Shown here: piece after piece, positions 1 to 5,997 of the stretch
Layout of the letters: the number at the start of each line of letters is the position of its first letter
How positions within the stretch are numbered: the stretch's first letter is position 1
Source of the DNA: Actinomycetota bacterium
Lineage (GTDB): Bacteria > Actinomycetota > Actinomycetes > Propionibacteriales > Propionibacteriaceae
Direction: 5' to 3'
NCBI GenBank assembly: GCA_016213595.1
Contig: JACRAA010000319.1
Location: 1 to 7,298, forward strand
Length of the DNA stretch: 7,298 bases
Notes under the pieces: generated by a model
Database searches by the model: none
What the model saw: only the letters and a program-made list of their open reading frames with translations
What the model was told of the DNA's origin: nothing
Position numbers and translations under genes: made by a program

Positions 1-540
1 GACGATCCGGACGTCGTCACCCCCGCGCTCGACGAGGCTCCTCAGCAGCGGTAGGTGTTCCAGCGCCGGCCCGGGACCACCGGAGGTGAGGACGCGGCCG
101 ATCCCGAGGTCGGCCAGGAGCGCCAGCGCCGACGGCTTGTCCGGGACGGAGTCGAAGGCCTTGTGGAAGGTGACCGGGGCGTCCCCGGCCGCGTCGACGA
201 GACGTCGTACGGCGTCCGCGTCGACGTCGCCTGACGGCGTCAGCGTGCCGATCACGAAGCCGACCTTCGCGGCGGCCGGCACGGCTGCGCGGATCGCCTC
301 GATGTCGGCGGCCATCACGTCCACCTCGGCGGCGGAGTGCACGAAGTCGCCCGCGCGGGCACGCACCAACACCCGGTGCTCGAGGTCGGGCGCGGCCTCG
401 ATGCAGTGGAGGACGAACCCGAGCGTCGGCGTCGTACCGCCGTCGGCGAGGCCGGCGCACACCTCGATCGCCTCGGCACCGGCGGCCGCGGCGATGGCCG
501 CTCCCCCGACGTCCTCGAGGCAGACCTCGACCAGCGTCAT
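1..540 (-). CDS. cutC: CutC-family protein (copper homeostasis), N-terminal 180 residues, runs off left edge
   Basis: The minus-strand frame opens at ATG 540-538 and stays open to base 1, giving 180 codons of a family usually about 200-250 residues long; the C-terminus lies outside the window. CutC-family TIM-barrel signatures appear in order: VEVCLED at 4-10, GGTTPTLG at 34-41 (family GGLTPS), RARAGDFVHS at 60-69 (family RPRGGDF), VGFVIGTLTPSGDVD at 93-107, VTFHKAFD at 123-130 and RVLTSGG at 149-155. The family was named for copper tolerance in Escherichia coli, but its biochemical role is unsettled and a cytosolic enzyme-like role is possible. The start overlaps the stop of the upstream DDAH gene as ATGA, so the two are probably translationally coupled and co-transcribed. 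Family assignment is firm; a copper role is inherited from the family name. Confidence 0.9.
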   Translation of the reverse strand, partial: MTLVEVCLEDVGGAAIAAAAGAEAIEVCAGLADGGTTPTLGFVLHCIEAAPDLEHRVLVRARAGDFVHSAAEVDVMAADIEAIRAAVPAAAKVGFVIGTLTPSGDVDADAVRRLVDAAGDAPVTFHKAFDSVPDKPSALALLADLGIGRVLTSGGPGPALEHLPLLRSLVERGGDDVRIV

Positions 541-1316
541 CCGGGCACGCCGCGCAGGCGGACCGACAGGCAGGTCACGCAGCCCTCCATCTTCTCGAAC
601 TCGGAGATGTCGACCGTGACGACGTCGAGGCCGCGCTCGCGGACGAGCGCGGCCGACGCGGGCGCGGACGAGGCCATCAGGACCGTGGACCCGCCGAGGA
701 GCACGACGTGGGCACCCGACTCCTCCGGCACGGCGAGGAAGTGCCCGGCCCACACGTCGGGGTCGTCGACGAGCGGGAGGTGCCCGACGACGGTGCCGTC
801 GGGCAGCGCCGTGACCGCGGACTTGAGGTGCAGCACCTTCTCGACCGGTACGCCGACCACCTCGGCTCCCGACGGCGCGAGGAGCGCGCGCAGCTGGTCG
901 ACGCCGGCCTGGTTGGTCCGGCCACCGAGGCCGACCCAGACCGTGCCGCCGTGCTTGAGCACGTCGCCGCCGTCCAGCGTCCCGGGCGCCTCGATGCGGA
1001 CGACGCGGTAACCGTGGGCGCGCACCGCCGCCTCGGCCGCCTCGGTCTCCCCGCGGCGCTCGTCGGCGCCGGGCCGGGCGATCACCGCGAGGTCGCCGTG
1101 GACGACCCTGGTGTCCTCGACGAAGACCGCGTCGGGCAGGTCGTCGGCGGGCGCGACCTCGGTCGTGGTCCAGCCGGCCGCGTGCAGCGCGTCGACGTAG
1201 GCCTGCCACTGGCGACGGGCGAGCTCGACGTCGACCTCGCTGCGCTCGATGTGGGTGACCAGTCCGTCGCCCAGCCGCGACGACGGGGGGCGGACCAGGG
1301 CGTGACGGGTCTCCAT
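537..1316 (-). CDS. ddaH: Dimethylarginine dimethylaminohydrolase (DDAH), guanidino-group-modifying superfamily
   Basis: A cytosolic enzyme of 259 residues, close to bacterial DDAH length (about 254). DDAH hydrolyses N-omega-methylated arginines (ADMA, NMMA) to citrulline plus methylamines. Visible signatures are DAVFVEDT at 62-69, TLDGGDVL at 113-120, RTNQAG at 133-138, VLHLKSAV at 161-168 with the catalytic His163, and KMEGCVTCLSVRL at 242-254 with the probable catalytic Cys249. The LDGGDV/RTNQ/LHLKS/TC pattern resembles animal DDAH as much as the Pseudomonas enzyme, which I recall having EAGD where this protein has DGGD. I chose ATG 1316 because the family pattern begins just after it; TTG 1331 would add five residues. 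There is no Shine-Dalgarno sequence, but a -10-like hexamer sits 6 nt upstream of the ATG. The gene lies 26 nt after the channel gene and overlaps cutC by 4 nt. A related arginine-type hydrolase activity cannot be excluded. Confidence 0.9.
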   Translation of the reverse strand: METRHALVRPPSSRLGDGLVTHIERSEVDVELARRQWQAYVDALHAAGWTTTEVAPADDLPDAVFVEDTRVVHGDLAVIARPGADERRGETEAAEAAVRAHGYRVVRIEAPGTLDGGDVLKHGGTVWVGLGGRTNQAGVDQLRALLAPSGAEVVGVPVEKVLHLKSAVTALPDGTVVGHLPLVDDPDVWAGHFLAVPEESGAHVVLLGGSTVLMASSAPASAALVRERGLDVVTVDISEFEKMEGCVTCLSVRLRGVPG

Positions 1317-1322
1317 GGGGCG

Positions 1323-1328
1323 AACGTA
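1323..1328 (-). promoter_or_regulatory. Candidate leaderless promoter -10 element for ddaH
   Basis: On the minus strand TACGTT fits the actinobacterial -10 pattern TANNNT. Exactly six bases (CGCCCC) separate it from the A of ATG 1316, so a transcript could begin at the start codon. This spacing is typical of leaderless genes and fits the absence of a Shine-Dalgarno sequence. No good -35 is visible, and the gene could equally be read through from the channel gene ending at 1343. Confidence 0.3.
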
Positions 1329-1342
1329 CAAGAGGTGACGCC

Positions 1343-2445
1343 TCAGCCGTTGTCGACCTTCAACGGCGCGAGCGTGCCCAGCGACTGGGCCACGACGACG
1401 GCGTCGTCGCCGGGCTCGAGGCGGAAGTCGGGGCCCGGGTTGACGAACGACGCGGCGTCGCGGGCGACGGCGAGGAGCGTGGCGTTGTGGTCGCTGCGCA
1501 GCCGCGAGGAGAGGTCGTCGACGGACAGGCCGATGTAGTGCTCGGGGAGGGTGACGCGGTAGAGCTCGGACCCCTCGCCGCCGGACACGATGTCGGTGAC
1601 GATGCCCGCGATGCCGGGGTAGAGCGACGACCGGGCGAGCAGCCGGGAGGCGATGCGAGAGGTCACGACGATCTCGTCCGCGTGCGCCCGCTTGAAGTGC
1701 TCGACGTGTGCCGGGTTGTTCGCCTCCACCACGGTGCGCACCTCTGGAGCGATCGTCTCGATCGCCATGACGGTGAGGATCGAGCGCATGTCGGCGTCGT
1801 TGCTGGCGTCAGCGGGGCAGATGATCGCCGCCATCGCCTCCTCGATGCCGGCACGCCGGAGGTCGTCGGCGTTGGTGCAGTCACCGCTGACGAAGTAGGC
1901 GAGGGTCCCGGCCGGGTTCTTGTCCGAGTCGTGCACGACGACGACCTGGGGGGTGTACTCGTCGGTGGAGAGCTCGGTGATCAGCTCACGTGCGGTGGAG
2001 TTCCACCCGCACACCACGATGTGGTCGCGGTAGCCCGATGCACCCATGCCCTGACCTTCTTTCAGCAGGAAGTCGATGACGAAGCCCACGAGCGCGCCCG
2101 TGATCGTCGCGACGATCGCGACGCCGAAGAGCACCAGCAGCCAGCTCACGAGGTAGCCCGCCGGAGAGGTGACGTAGGACGCGTCGCCCGCACCCATCAC
2201 CGTCGTGACGCCCCAGTAGAAGGTCGCGCCGAACGACTCGGTGACGGAGCCGACCGAGTCGCGCTCGCCCTCGATGGCGGTGACGAGGACCGACGCGACG
2301 CCCACCACCGCGAACAGCCCCATCATCAGGCGGAGGAAAAGCCGCGCTCCATGTCGGAGGTGAGCCGCTGGACGTGGAAGCCGATGCGGCGGAGCACGGG
2401 CGAGGAGAACATCCCGCTCAACCGGTGTGCCAGTCGTCCCCTCAT
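1343..2445 (-). CDS. MthK-like two-TM RCK ion channel (TrkA-N), interrupted by a one-base frameshift
   Basis: A ligand-gated, probably potassium, channel subunit in the cytoplasmic membrane. Translation from ATG 2445 (GAGGG Shine-Dalgarno, 5-nt spacing) reads MRGRLAHRLSGMF... to ...DMERGFSSA and stops. The rest of the channel continues in the -1 frame (...LFLRLMMGLF...) to TGA 1345-1343. One extra base in the TTTT run (plus-strand AAAA 2337-2340) joins them as ...MERGFFLRL..., giving 367 residues exactly. On that model: TM1 about 38-57, pore helix and filter TTVMGAGD at 81-88, TM2 about 97-127, linker LKEGQGMG, RCK Rossmann domain from 141 (HIVVCGWNSTAREL, like MthK VICGWSES), and RCK_C about 290-355 ending FRLEPGDDAVVVAQ. 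The filter departs from TVGYGD. An internal ATG at 2326 lacks a Shine-Dalgarno sequence. Either the sequence has a homopolymer error or the gene is broken in its first 40 codons. Confidence 0.8.
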
Positions 2446-2587
2446 GGCATCCCTCGACCCGTCGGCAGCGGCGCCTCCGCTGTCGCTCGGATGCTGCCAG
2501 CAGTCCGACGCCGCTGACTAGGTCACGTGCAGGTGGTCCAGACCCGGCCGCGCCCGGTCCGGCGGGGCCTTCTGAGATGATCGACTC
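2446..2587. other. Intergenic region between channel gene and tRNA-Lys
   Basis: About 140 bp without a convincing reading frame on either strand. It must hold the promoters of the minus-strand channel gene and the plus-strand tRNA. I see no clear -35/-10 pair for either; GATGAT near 2576-2581 is a weak -10 candidate for the tRNA. Confidence 0.4.
2451..2455 (-). promoter_or_regulatory. Ribosome binding site of the channel gene
   Basis: GAGGG on the minus strand lies 5 nt before ATG 2445. It is the evidence for starting the channel here, not at the much earlier GTG of the continuing frame (near 2593), whose predicted N-terminus is low-complexity and unlike any channel. Confidence 0.55.
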
Positions 2588-2605
2588 CGGCACGGGGACG
2601 TGCCG
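2588..2605 (+). repeat. Perfect 7-bp inverted repeat immediately 5' of tRNA-Lys
   Basis: CGGCACG, loop GGGA, CGTGCCG: a perfect stem with a four-base loop, ending one base before the first base of the mature tRNA. There is no T tract on either side, so it does not look like an intrinsic terminator. It would form in the pre-tRNA leader, next to the RNase P cleavage site. Confidence 0.6.
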
Positions 2606-2606
2606 A

Positions 2607-2679
2607 GGGCCTCTAGCTCAATGGGTAGAGCAGCGGACTTTTAATCCGTTGGTTCAGGGTTCGAGCCCCTGGAGGCCTA
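2607..2679 (+). tRNA. tRNA-Lys, anticodon UUU
   Basis: A complete 73-base cloverleaf. The acceptor is GGGCCTC (2607-2613) with GAGGCCT (2672-2678), all paired with a terminal G1:U72 wobble, and the discriminator is A2679. The D-arm is GCTC/GAGC with loop AATGGGTA. The anticodon stem is GCGGA/TCCGT with loop CTTTTAA and anticodon TTT at 2640-2642. The variable loop is TGGTT and the T-arm CAGGG/CCCTG with loop TTCGAGC. CCA is not encoded (CTG follows), so the 3' end must be added by tRNA nucleotidyltransferase. It decodes AAA, and AAG by wobble. The scar immediately downstream fits the common use of tRNA genes as integration hot spots, but I find no duplicated 3' end in the window. Confidence 0.95.
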
Positions 2680-2702
2680 CTGCACCTATGCATTCCTTCG
2701 CC

Positions 2703-2761
2703 TGATGGGTGACGTTCGGCCTTCGGGTGATGGGTGACAGCTACTCCGGTTGATTGGTGAC
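2703..2761 (+). repeat. Three tandemly spaced copies of TGATGGGTGAC
   Basis: TGATGGGTGAC occurs at 2703-2713 and 2728-2738, and TGATTGGTGAC at 2751-2761, with start-to-start spacing of 25 and 23 bp. Such regularly spaced near-identical motifs ahead of a transposase-like start resemble transposase-binding repeats at an IS end. The match to a known element is not verified. Confidence 0.6.
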
Positions 2762-2762
2762 A

Positions 2763-2779
2763 CTCCCTTGATGAGGGAG
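2763..2779 (+). repeat. Small inverted repeat covering a Shine-Dalgarno-like sequence
   Basis: CTCCCT, loop TGATG (2769-2773), AGGGAG: a perfect 6-bp stem. Its 3' arm is a purine-rich ribosome-binding-site-like sequence just before ATG 2780 / GTG 2786, so the hairpin could mask translation initiation of the short frame that follows. Confidence 0.4.
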
Positions 2780-2929
2780 ATGAGTGTGCCTGAGCAGCGG
2801 ACCGCTGTCGCCGCGGTGCTCGACCGGCATGTCTCGGGCGGGAACCTGGACGTGCCGCTCTTCAGCGCTGTCGTCACCCGGACCGGGTCGTCCGGCGTCG
2901 CCCCAGCACCAGCGCGGCGGCGACGCTGA
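2780..2929 (+). pseudogene. Possible 5' remnant of an IS481-type transposase gene
   Basis: ATG 2780 opens a 49-codon frame ending at TGA 2929, with AGGGAG directly upstream (6 nt from the alternative in-frame GTG 2786). Its first residues, MSVPEQRTAVAAVLDRHVS, resemble the start of IS481-family transposases as I recall them (SVxEQRYxAVxxV...VS), just ahead of the helix-turn-helix. After about residue 20 the similarity vanishes, no HTH or DDE residues follow, and the frame ends in Arg-rich low-complexity sequence. The upstream 11-bp repeats support an IS end. Similarity over some 20 residues is thin, and chance is possible. Confidence 0.35.
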
Positions 2930-2966
2930 GCAGGAGCACCACTGCGGGGACCACGATCCCGGGACC
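2874..2966 (-). pseudogene. C-terminal membrane-anchor fragment of an unidentified protein
   Basis: The minus-strand frame reads GPGIVVPAVVLLLSVAAALV, then LGRRRTTRSG and TGA 2876-2874. A single hydrophobic segment followed by an Arg cluster and a short tail is the usual C-terminal anchor of actinobacterial exported proteins, such as CopC-like ones. Upstream, the same frame gives a His/Asp/Glu-rich stretch (EHDGHGHADAEQED), but that lies opposite the MMPL-coding fragment and may be only its antisense shadow. No complete domain or start is present, so the parent gene is unknown. It may also be chance in GC-rich DNA. Confidence 0.3.
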
Positions 2967-2972
2967 GTCGTC

Positions 2973-3128
2973 CTCCTGCTCGGCGTCGGCATGACCGTGG
3001 CCATCGTGCTCGACGTCACGATCGTCCGCGGGCTCCTGCTCCCGGCGGCGATGACCTTGCTGGGCGAGCGCAACTGGTGGCGACCTCGCCCGGTCCGTCA
3101 GCGGGCGGCGACCGAGCCCACGCGATAG
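2973..3128 (+). pseudogene. C-terminal remnant of an MMPL-family (RND) membrane transporter
   Basis: The plus-strand frame encodes LLLGVGMTVAIVLDVTIVRG, then LLLPAAMTLLGERNWWRPRP and a short tail to TAG 3126-3128. This matches the very end of MMPL-family transporters: the last helix pair with the D(A/V)T(I/L)VR motif, LLPA(A/L)M, and the LLG..NWW cap that follows the final transmembrane segment. Complete MMPL proteins have about 700 or more residues and only about 50 remain. Sequence upstream in the same frame is polar and unlike a transporter, so the break lies near 2970. The fragment has no start and is presumably not expressed. It runs tail to tail with the secreted-protein gene and overlaps its 3' end by 31 bp. 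Confidence 0.65.
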
Positions 3129-4450
3129 CTGCCCGACGAGGTCCGGCCGGCATTGGCGAGGTACATCGGCGCGGAGTAGCCGGTCGGGTCGACGACGCTG
3201 ACGGACACGTCGTACCTCCCCTTCCGTAGGCCCGGCACGGCGACGCGGGTCCGGCGGCGCGACGAGTCGATGACACCGCGGAGCTGCTCGCCCAGCGACA
3301 CCGTGGTCGCCGTCCCGTTGCGCGCGAAGGTGAGGCGGACGTCCCAGCGGTCGTACGTCGGCGCGCTCCCCTGGTTGACCCACGAGGTCCGCACGGCGAT
3401 GCGGTCACCGGCGTCGATCGAGCGCGGGAGGGTGAGCGAGCGGAGGCGGAGGCGGTAGCCCGCGGTCGCGAGCGCCGTGGCGTACGCCGAGCGCTGACGG
3501 GCGTCGAGGGACGCGTGGTCCCACGGCATGTTGCCGGACGACAGCGTCGAGACGTGGAAGCGGCGGACCTGCTGAGCGCCGAGCACCGGGTCGGCCCGGG
3601 TGCACCACTCGGAGAAGAACGGCCGGGTGCGCCAGACCTTCTGGAGTCGCTTGTCGACGGCGACCATCGAGTACATGTCCGGGCAGCCGAGGCTGTCGGT
3701 GCGCATCCCGAGGTTCGGGTTCGCCCTGAGCGCGGCGAGGGTGAACTCGACCGGCGTCATCGTGTTGATGAGGACGTGCTTGCTCGGGAACGCCTCCGTC
3801 ACGGCCTTCACGACCGCGAGCCCGTTGGCATCGGAGATCCGCGCACCGTCGCCGACGTGCCACTCGCCGTAGCTGCCGTAGCCACCGACGTCGACATAGC
3901 CCAGCCGTGGGTCGTCGCCGTAGCGCCGGCCCAGCTCCGCCATCAGCTCGCGCCACTGGGCGAGGAACGCCGGCGAGTTCCAGTCCGGGACGTCGGTGCC
4001 GGGCTGGAGCGGGACGAACGGCGGGGTGACCGCGGGGAGGTCCGCGCGGTAGCCCATCCAGCAGCCCGGGCAGTAGGCCATCACCCGGAAGCCGAACTTG
4101 CCGCCGCGGGCTCCGGCATCGGCGAGCCCGGCGTCGATCAGCGAGAAGTCCCAGGCGTTGTCGGCCTTCTCGATGCGTCCCCAGTAGACCTGGTCGCGGT
4201 AGTAGACGTCGTTGGAGGTGACCGTCGAGGGCGTGGGCTCGGTCCCGAACCAGCGGTACTGCCCGCGCAGCGGGTTCGGCAGGTCGGCACCGGCGCCGGC
4301 CGGGGCGAGCGCGAAGGTGCGCTCGGACACCGGTGGTCGCCCGGTCGACGGCGACGCGGCCAGCGTGAGTGCGACGACGACCGCCGCCGTGCTCGCCACG
4401 AGGGCGCGCCAGGGCACTCTCGTCCGTCGGTCTCCGTCATGCGTGCGCAC
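3098..4450 (-). CDS. Secreted DUF4832-like TIM-barrel protein, putative glycoside hydrolase
   Basis: A 450-residue protein. The N-terminus has a basic stretch (RRTR at 8-11) and a hydrophobic core (about 16-32) ending in AASPSTG, a typical Sec signal peptide. The mature part begins NPLRGQYRWFG at 59-69 and continues with W/E/D-rich barrel strands (VYWGRIE at 88-94, FGFRVM at 119-124), GGYGSYGEWH at 189-198 and FFSEWC at 278-283. A beta-sandwich-like tail with VDPTGYSAPMYLAN at 420-433 follows. This layout fits DUF4832-type proteins, whose barrel resembles clan-A glycoside hydrolases. Glu196 and Glu281 sit where an acid/base and nucleophile pair would be expected, but that is inference and no substrate can be named. 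GTG 4450 keeps the positively charged n-region; GTG at codon 12 is the alternative. No strong Shine-Dalgarno sequence is seen. The gene follows ndh after 66 nt. Confidence 0.75.
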   Translation of the reverse strand: MRTHDGDRRTRVPWRALVASTAAVVVALTLAASPSTGRPPVSERTFALAPAGAGADLPNPLRGQYRWFGTEPTPSTVTSNDVYYRDQVYWGRIEKADNAWDFSLIDAGLADAGARGGKFGFRVMAYCPGCWMGYRADLPAVTPPFVPLQPGTDVPDWNSPAFLAQWRELMAELGRRYGDDPRLGYVDVGGYGSYGEWHVGDGARISDANGLAVVKAVTEAFPSKHVLINTMTPVEFTLAALRANPNLGMRTDSLGCPDMYSMVAVDKRLQKVWRTRPFFSEWCTRADPVLGAQQVRRFHVSTLSSGNMPWDHASLDARQRSAYATALATAGYRLRLRSLTLPRSIDAGDRIAVRTSWVNQGSAPTYDRWDVRLTFARNGTATTVSLGEQLRGVIDSSRRRTRVAVPGLRKGRYDVSVSVVDPTGYSAPMYLANAGRTSSGSYRVGSVAAR

Positions 4451-4479
4451 GAGGGAGAGTCTGCAACGAATCCCGCAGA

Positions 4480-4485
4480 ATTATC
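4480..4485 (-). promoter_or_regulatory. Candidate extended -10 promoter for the DUF4832-like gene
   Basis: On the minus strand GATAAT is preceded by TGC, an extended -10 (TGnGATAAT), in the most AT-rich patch of the 66-nt gap after ndh. Transcription would begin about 20-25 nt before GTG 4450. TTGACG at 4499-4494 is too close (8 nt) to serve as its -35. Confidence 0.3.
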
Positions 4486-4516
4486 GCAGGAATCGTCAAG
4501 ACGCAGCCGGGACGGC

Positions 4517-5986
4517 TCAGGCGTCGGTGGCCACCCCGCGCACGCCGGAGTCGGTGAGCTCCGCCTCGCGTGCTGCGGCCGCCTCCAGCTCCTGTCGGCG
4601 GGTCTCCTCCATCATCGCCCGGGTCGCGTCGTAGATGCCGGGGTCGGACACCAGGTCGGCCGCACCGCGACGCAGCCGGGCCAGCGCCGCGCGGGCGAAG
4701 ATCTGCTGCTCGGTGGTGGTCCGCTCGGAGCGGTTGTTGCTGATGAAGGTGATCGCCCAGCGCATCAGCGCGGAGACCTGGTTCTTGAAGCCCGTGAGGT
4801 AGACGAGGTGCACCCCGAGCCACATCAGCCACGCGACGATGCCGGTGAGCCGGAGCTTGCCGACCATCGCGACGGCGCGGAAGCGGCTGATGATCGCCAT
4901 CGAGCCCTTGTCGAAGTACTTGAACGGCGGCTGGGGCGCCTTGTCCTCGAGCCGGTTGCGGATCTCCTTGGCGGCGTACTTCGCGCCCTGGATGGCGACC
5001 TGGGCGACGCCGGGCAGGTTGTCGAGGGCGATCATGTCGCCGACAACGAAGACCTCGGGGTGGCCCGGGAGCGTGAGGTCGGGGTTCACGCCGATCCGGC
5101 CGGCGCGGTCGAGTGGGGCGCCGGACTGCTCGGACAGGGTCTTGCCGAGGGGGTTGGCCTGCACGCCGGCGGCCCAGATCTTGGCGACGGAGTCGATGCG
5201 CTCGGTGCGGCAGTCCTTGAACTTCACCTCGAGGCCGCGCTCGTCGACCTCGGTGACCATGCCGCCGAGCATCACCTCGACGCCGAGCTTCTCGAGCTCC
5301 TTCTGCGCCTTCTCGCCGAGCTTGGCGCCGAAGGGCGGCAGCACCTGCGGCGCGGCGTCGACGAGGACGACGCGCGCCTTCCTGGTGTTGATCGCACGGA
5401 AGTCCTTGCGCAGCGTGTTGTGCGCCAGCTCCGCGATCTGGCCGGCCATCTCCACGCCGGTCGGACCGGCGCCGACGACGACGAAGGTCAGCAGGTGGTC
5501 GACGTCGTCACCGCGGGTGGCACCGAGCTCGGCCATCTCGAAGGCGCCGAAGATGCGGCCGCGGAGCTCGAGGGCGTCGTCGATGCTCTTCATGCCGGGC
5601 GCGAACTCGGCGAAGTGGTCGTTGCCGAAGTAGGACTGGCTGGCACCGGCCGCCACGAGCAGGGAGTCGTACGACGTGACGGTGTCGCGGCCCAGCACCT
5701 GCGAGGTGACCGTCCGGGCAGCGAGGTCGATGCCCGTGACCTCACCCAGGATCACCCGGGCGTTGTCCTGACCGCTGAGGACCTCGCGGGTCGGCGGGGC
5801 GATCTCACCCTCGGACAGGATGCCCGTGGCGACCTGGTAGAGCAGCGGCTGGAAGAGGTGGTGCGTGGTCTTCGCGATGACGGTGACGTCGACGTCGGCG
5901 CGGCGCAGGGCCTTCGTTCCGAACAGCCCGCCGAAGCCGGAACCGATCACGACCACCCGGTGTCGCGGGGCCTGAGTCGTGCTCAT
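4517..5986 (-). CDS. ndh: Type II NADH dehydrogenase (NDH-2), NADH:quinone oxidoreductase
   Basis: A 489-residue FAD enzyme that oxidises NADH at the inner face of the membrane and passes electrons to menaquinone without pumping protons. Visible features: FAD-binding Rossmann VVVIGSGFGG at 11-20, THHLFQPLLYQVATG at 41-55, the NADH-binding Rossmann VVVGAGPTGVEMAG at 169-182, FVVGDM at 313-318, and the quinone-site signature AQVAIQGAKYAA at 328-339. The C-terminal amphipathic membrane anchor includes WLGVHLVYLTGFKN at 389-402. Residues about 420-489 form a charged helical tail slightly longer than usual. ATG 5986 has AAGGAG 5 nt upstream. It is divergent from the HATPase gene, with 230 bp between the starts, and is followed by the DUF4832-like gene in the same direction. 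Mycobacterial homologues are the main respiratory NADH dehydrogenases; a similar role here is inferred. Confidence 0.95.
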   Translation of the reverse strand: MSTTQAPRHRVVVIGSGFGGLFGTKALRRADVDVTVIAKTTHHLFQPLLYQVATGILSEGEIAPPTREVLSGQDNARVILGEVTGIDLAARTVTSQVLGRDTVTSYDSLLVAAGASQSYFGNDHFAEFAPGMKSIDDALELRGRIFGAFEMAELGATRGDDVDHLLTFVVVGAGPTGVEMAGQIAELAHNTLRKDFRAINTRKARVVLVDAAPQVLPPFGAKLGEKAQKELEKLGVEVMLGGMVTEVDERGLEVKFKDCRTERIDSVAKIWAAGVQANPLGKTLSEQSGAPLDRAGRIGVNPDLTLPGHPEVFVVGDMIALDNLPGVAQVAIQGAKYAAKEIRNRLEDKAPQPPFKYFDKGSMAIISRFRAVAMVGKLRLTGIVAWLMWLGVHLVYLTGFKNQVSALMRWAITFISNNRSERTTTEQQIFARAALARLRRGAADLVSDPGIYDATRAMMEETRRQELEAAAAREAELTDSGVRGVATDA

Positions 5987-5991
5987 CGGAG

Positions 5992-5997
5992 CTCCTT
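5992..5997 (-). promoter_or_regulatory. Shine-Dalgarno sequence of ndh
   Basis: AAGGAG on the minus strand lies 5 nt before ATG 5986. It is the strongest ribosome-binding site in the window and fixes the ndh start. Confidence 0.8.

Larger units (their letters stand above)
2680..2972. other. Gene-free scar downstream of tRNA-Lys
   Basis: Nearly 300 bp with no intact gene. It contains three copies of an 11-bp motif, a hairpin, a 49-codon frame resembling a transposase start, and a minus-strand membrane-anchor fragment, each listed separately. The pieces come from unrelated genes, and each lacks its natural start or end. Confidence 0.5.

Noticed and set aside
708..2521. Long plus-strand open frames opposite ddaH and the channel gene
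   Set aside because: Shadow frames with antisense-type composition; the minus strand encodes recognisable DDAH and RCK channel sequences.
2446..2593. Extending the channel protein upstream to GTG 2593 in the continuing frame (416 residues)
   Set aside because: The added N-terminus is low-complexity Gly/Pro/Arg sequence, would start inside the hairpin next to the tRNA, and has no ribosome-binding site. The frameshift model from ATG 2445 is better.
2595..2679. Integration att site with a duplicated tRNA 3' end
   Set aside because: I found no second copy of the tRNA 3' sequence elsewhere in the window.
2703..2761. CRISPR array
   Set aside because: Only three 11-bp motifs with 12-14 bp gaps; far too short for repeats and spacers, and no cas gene is present.
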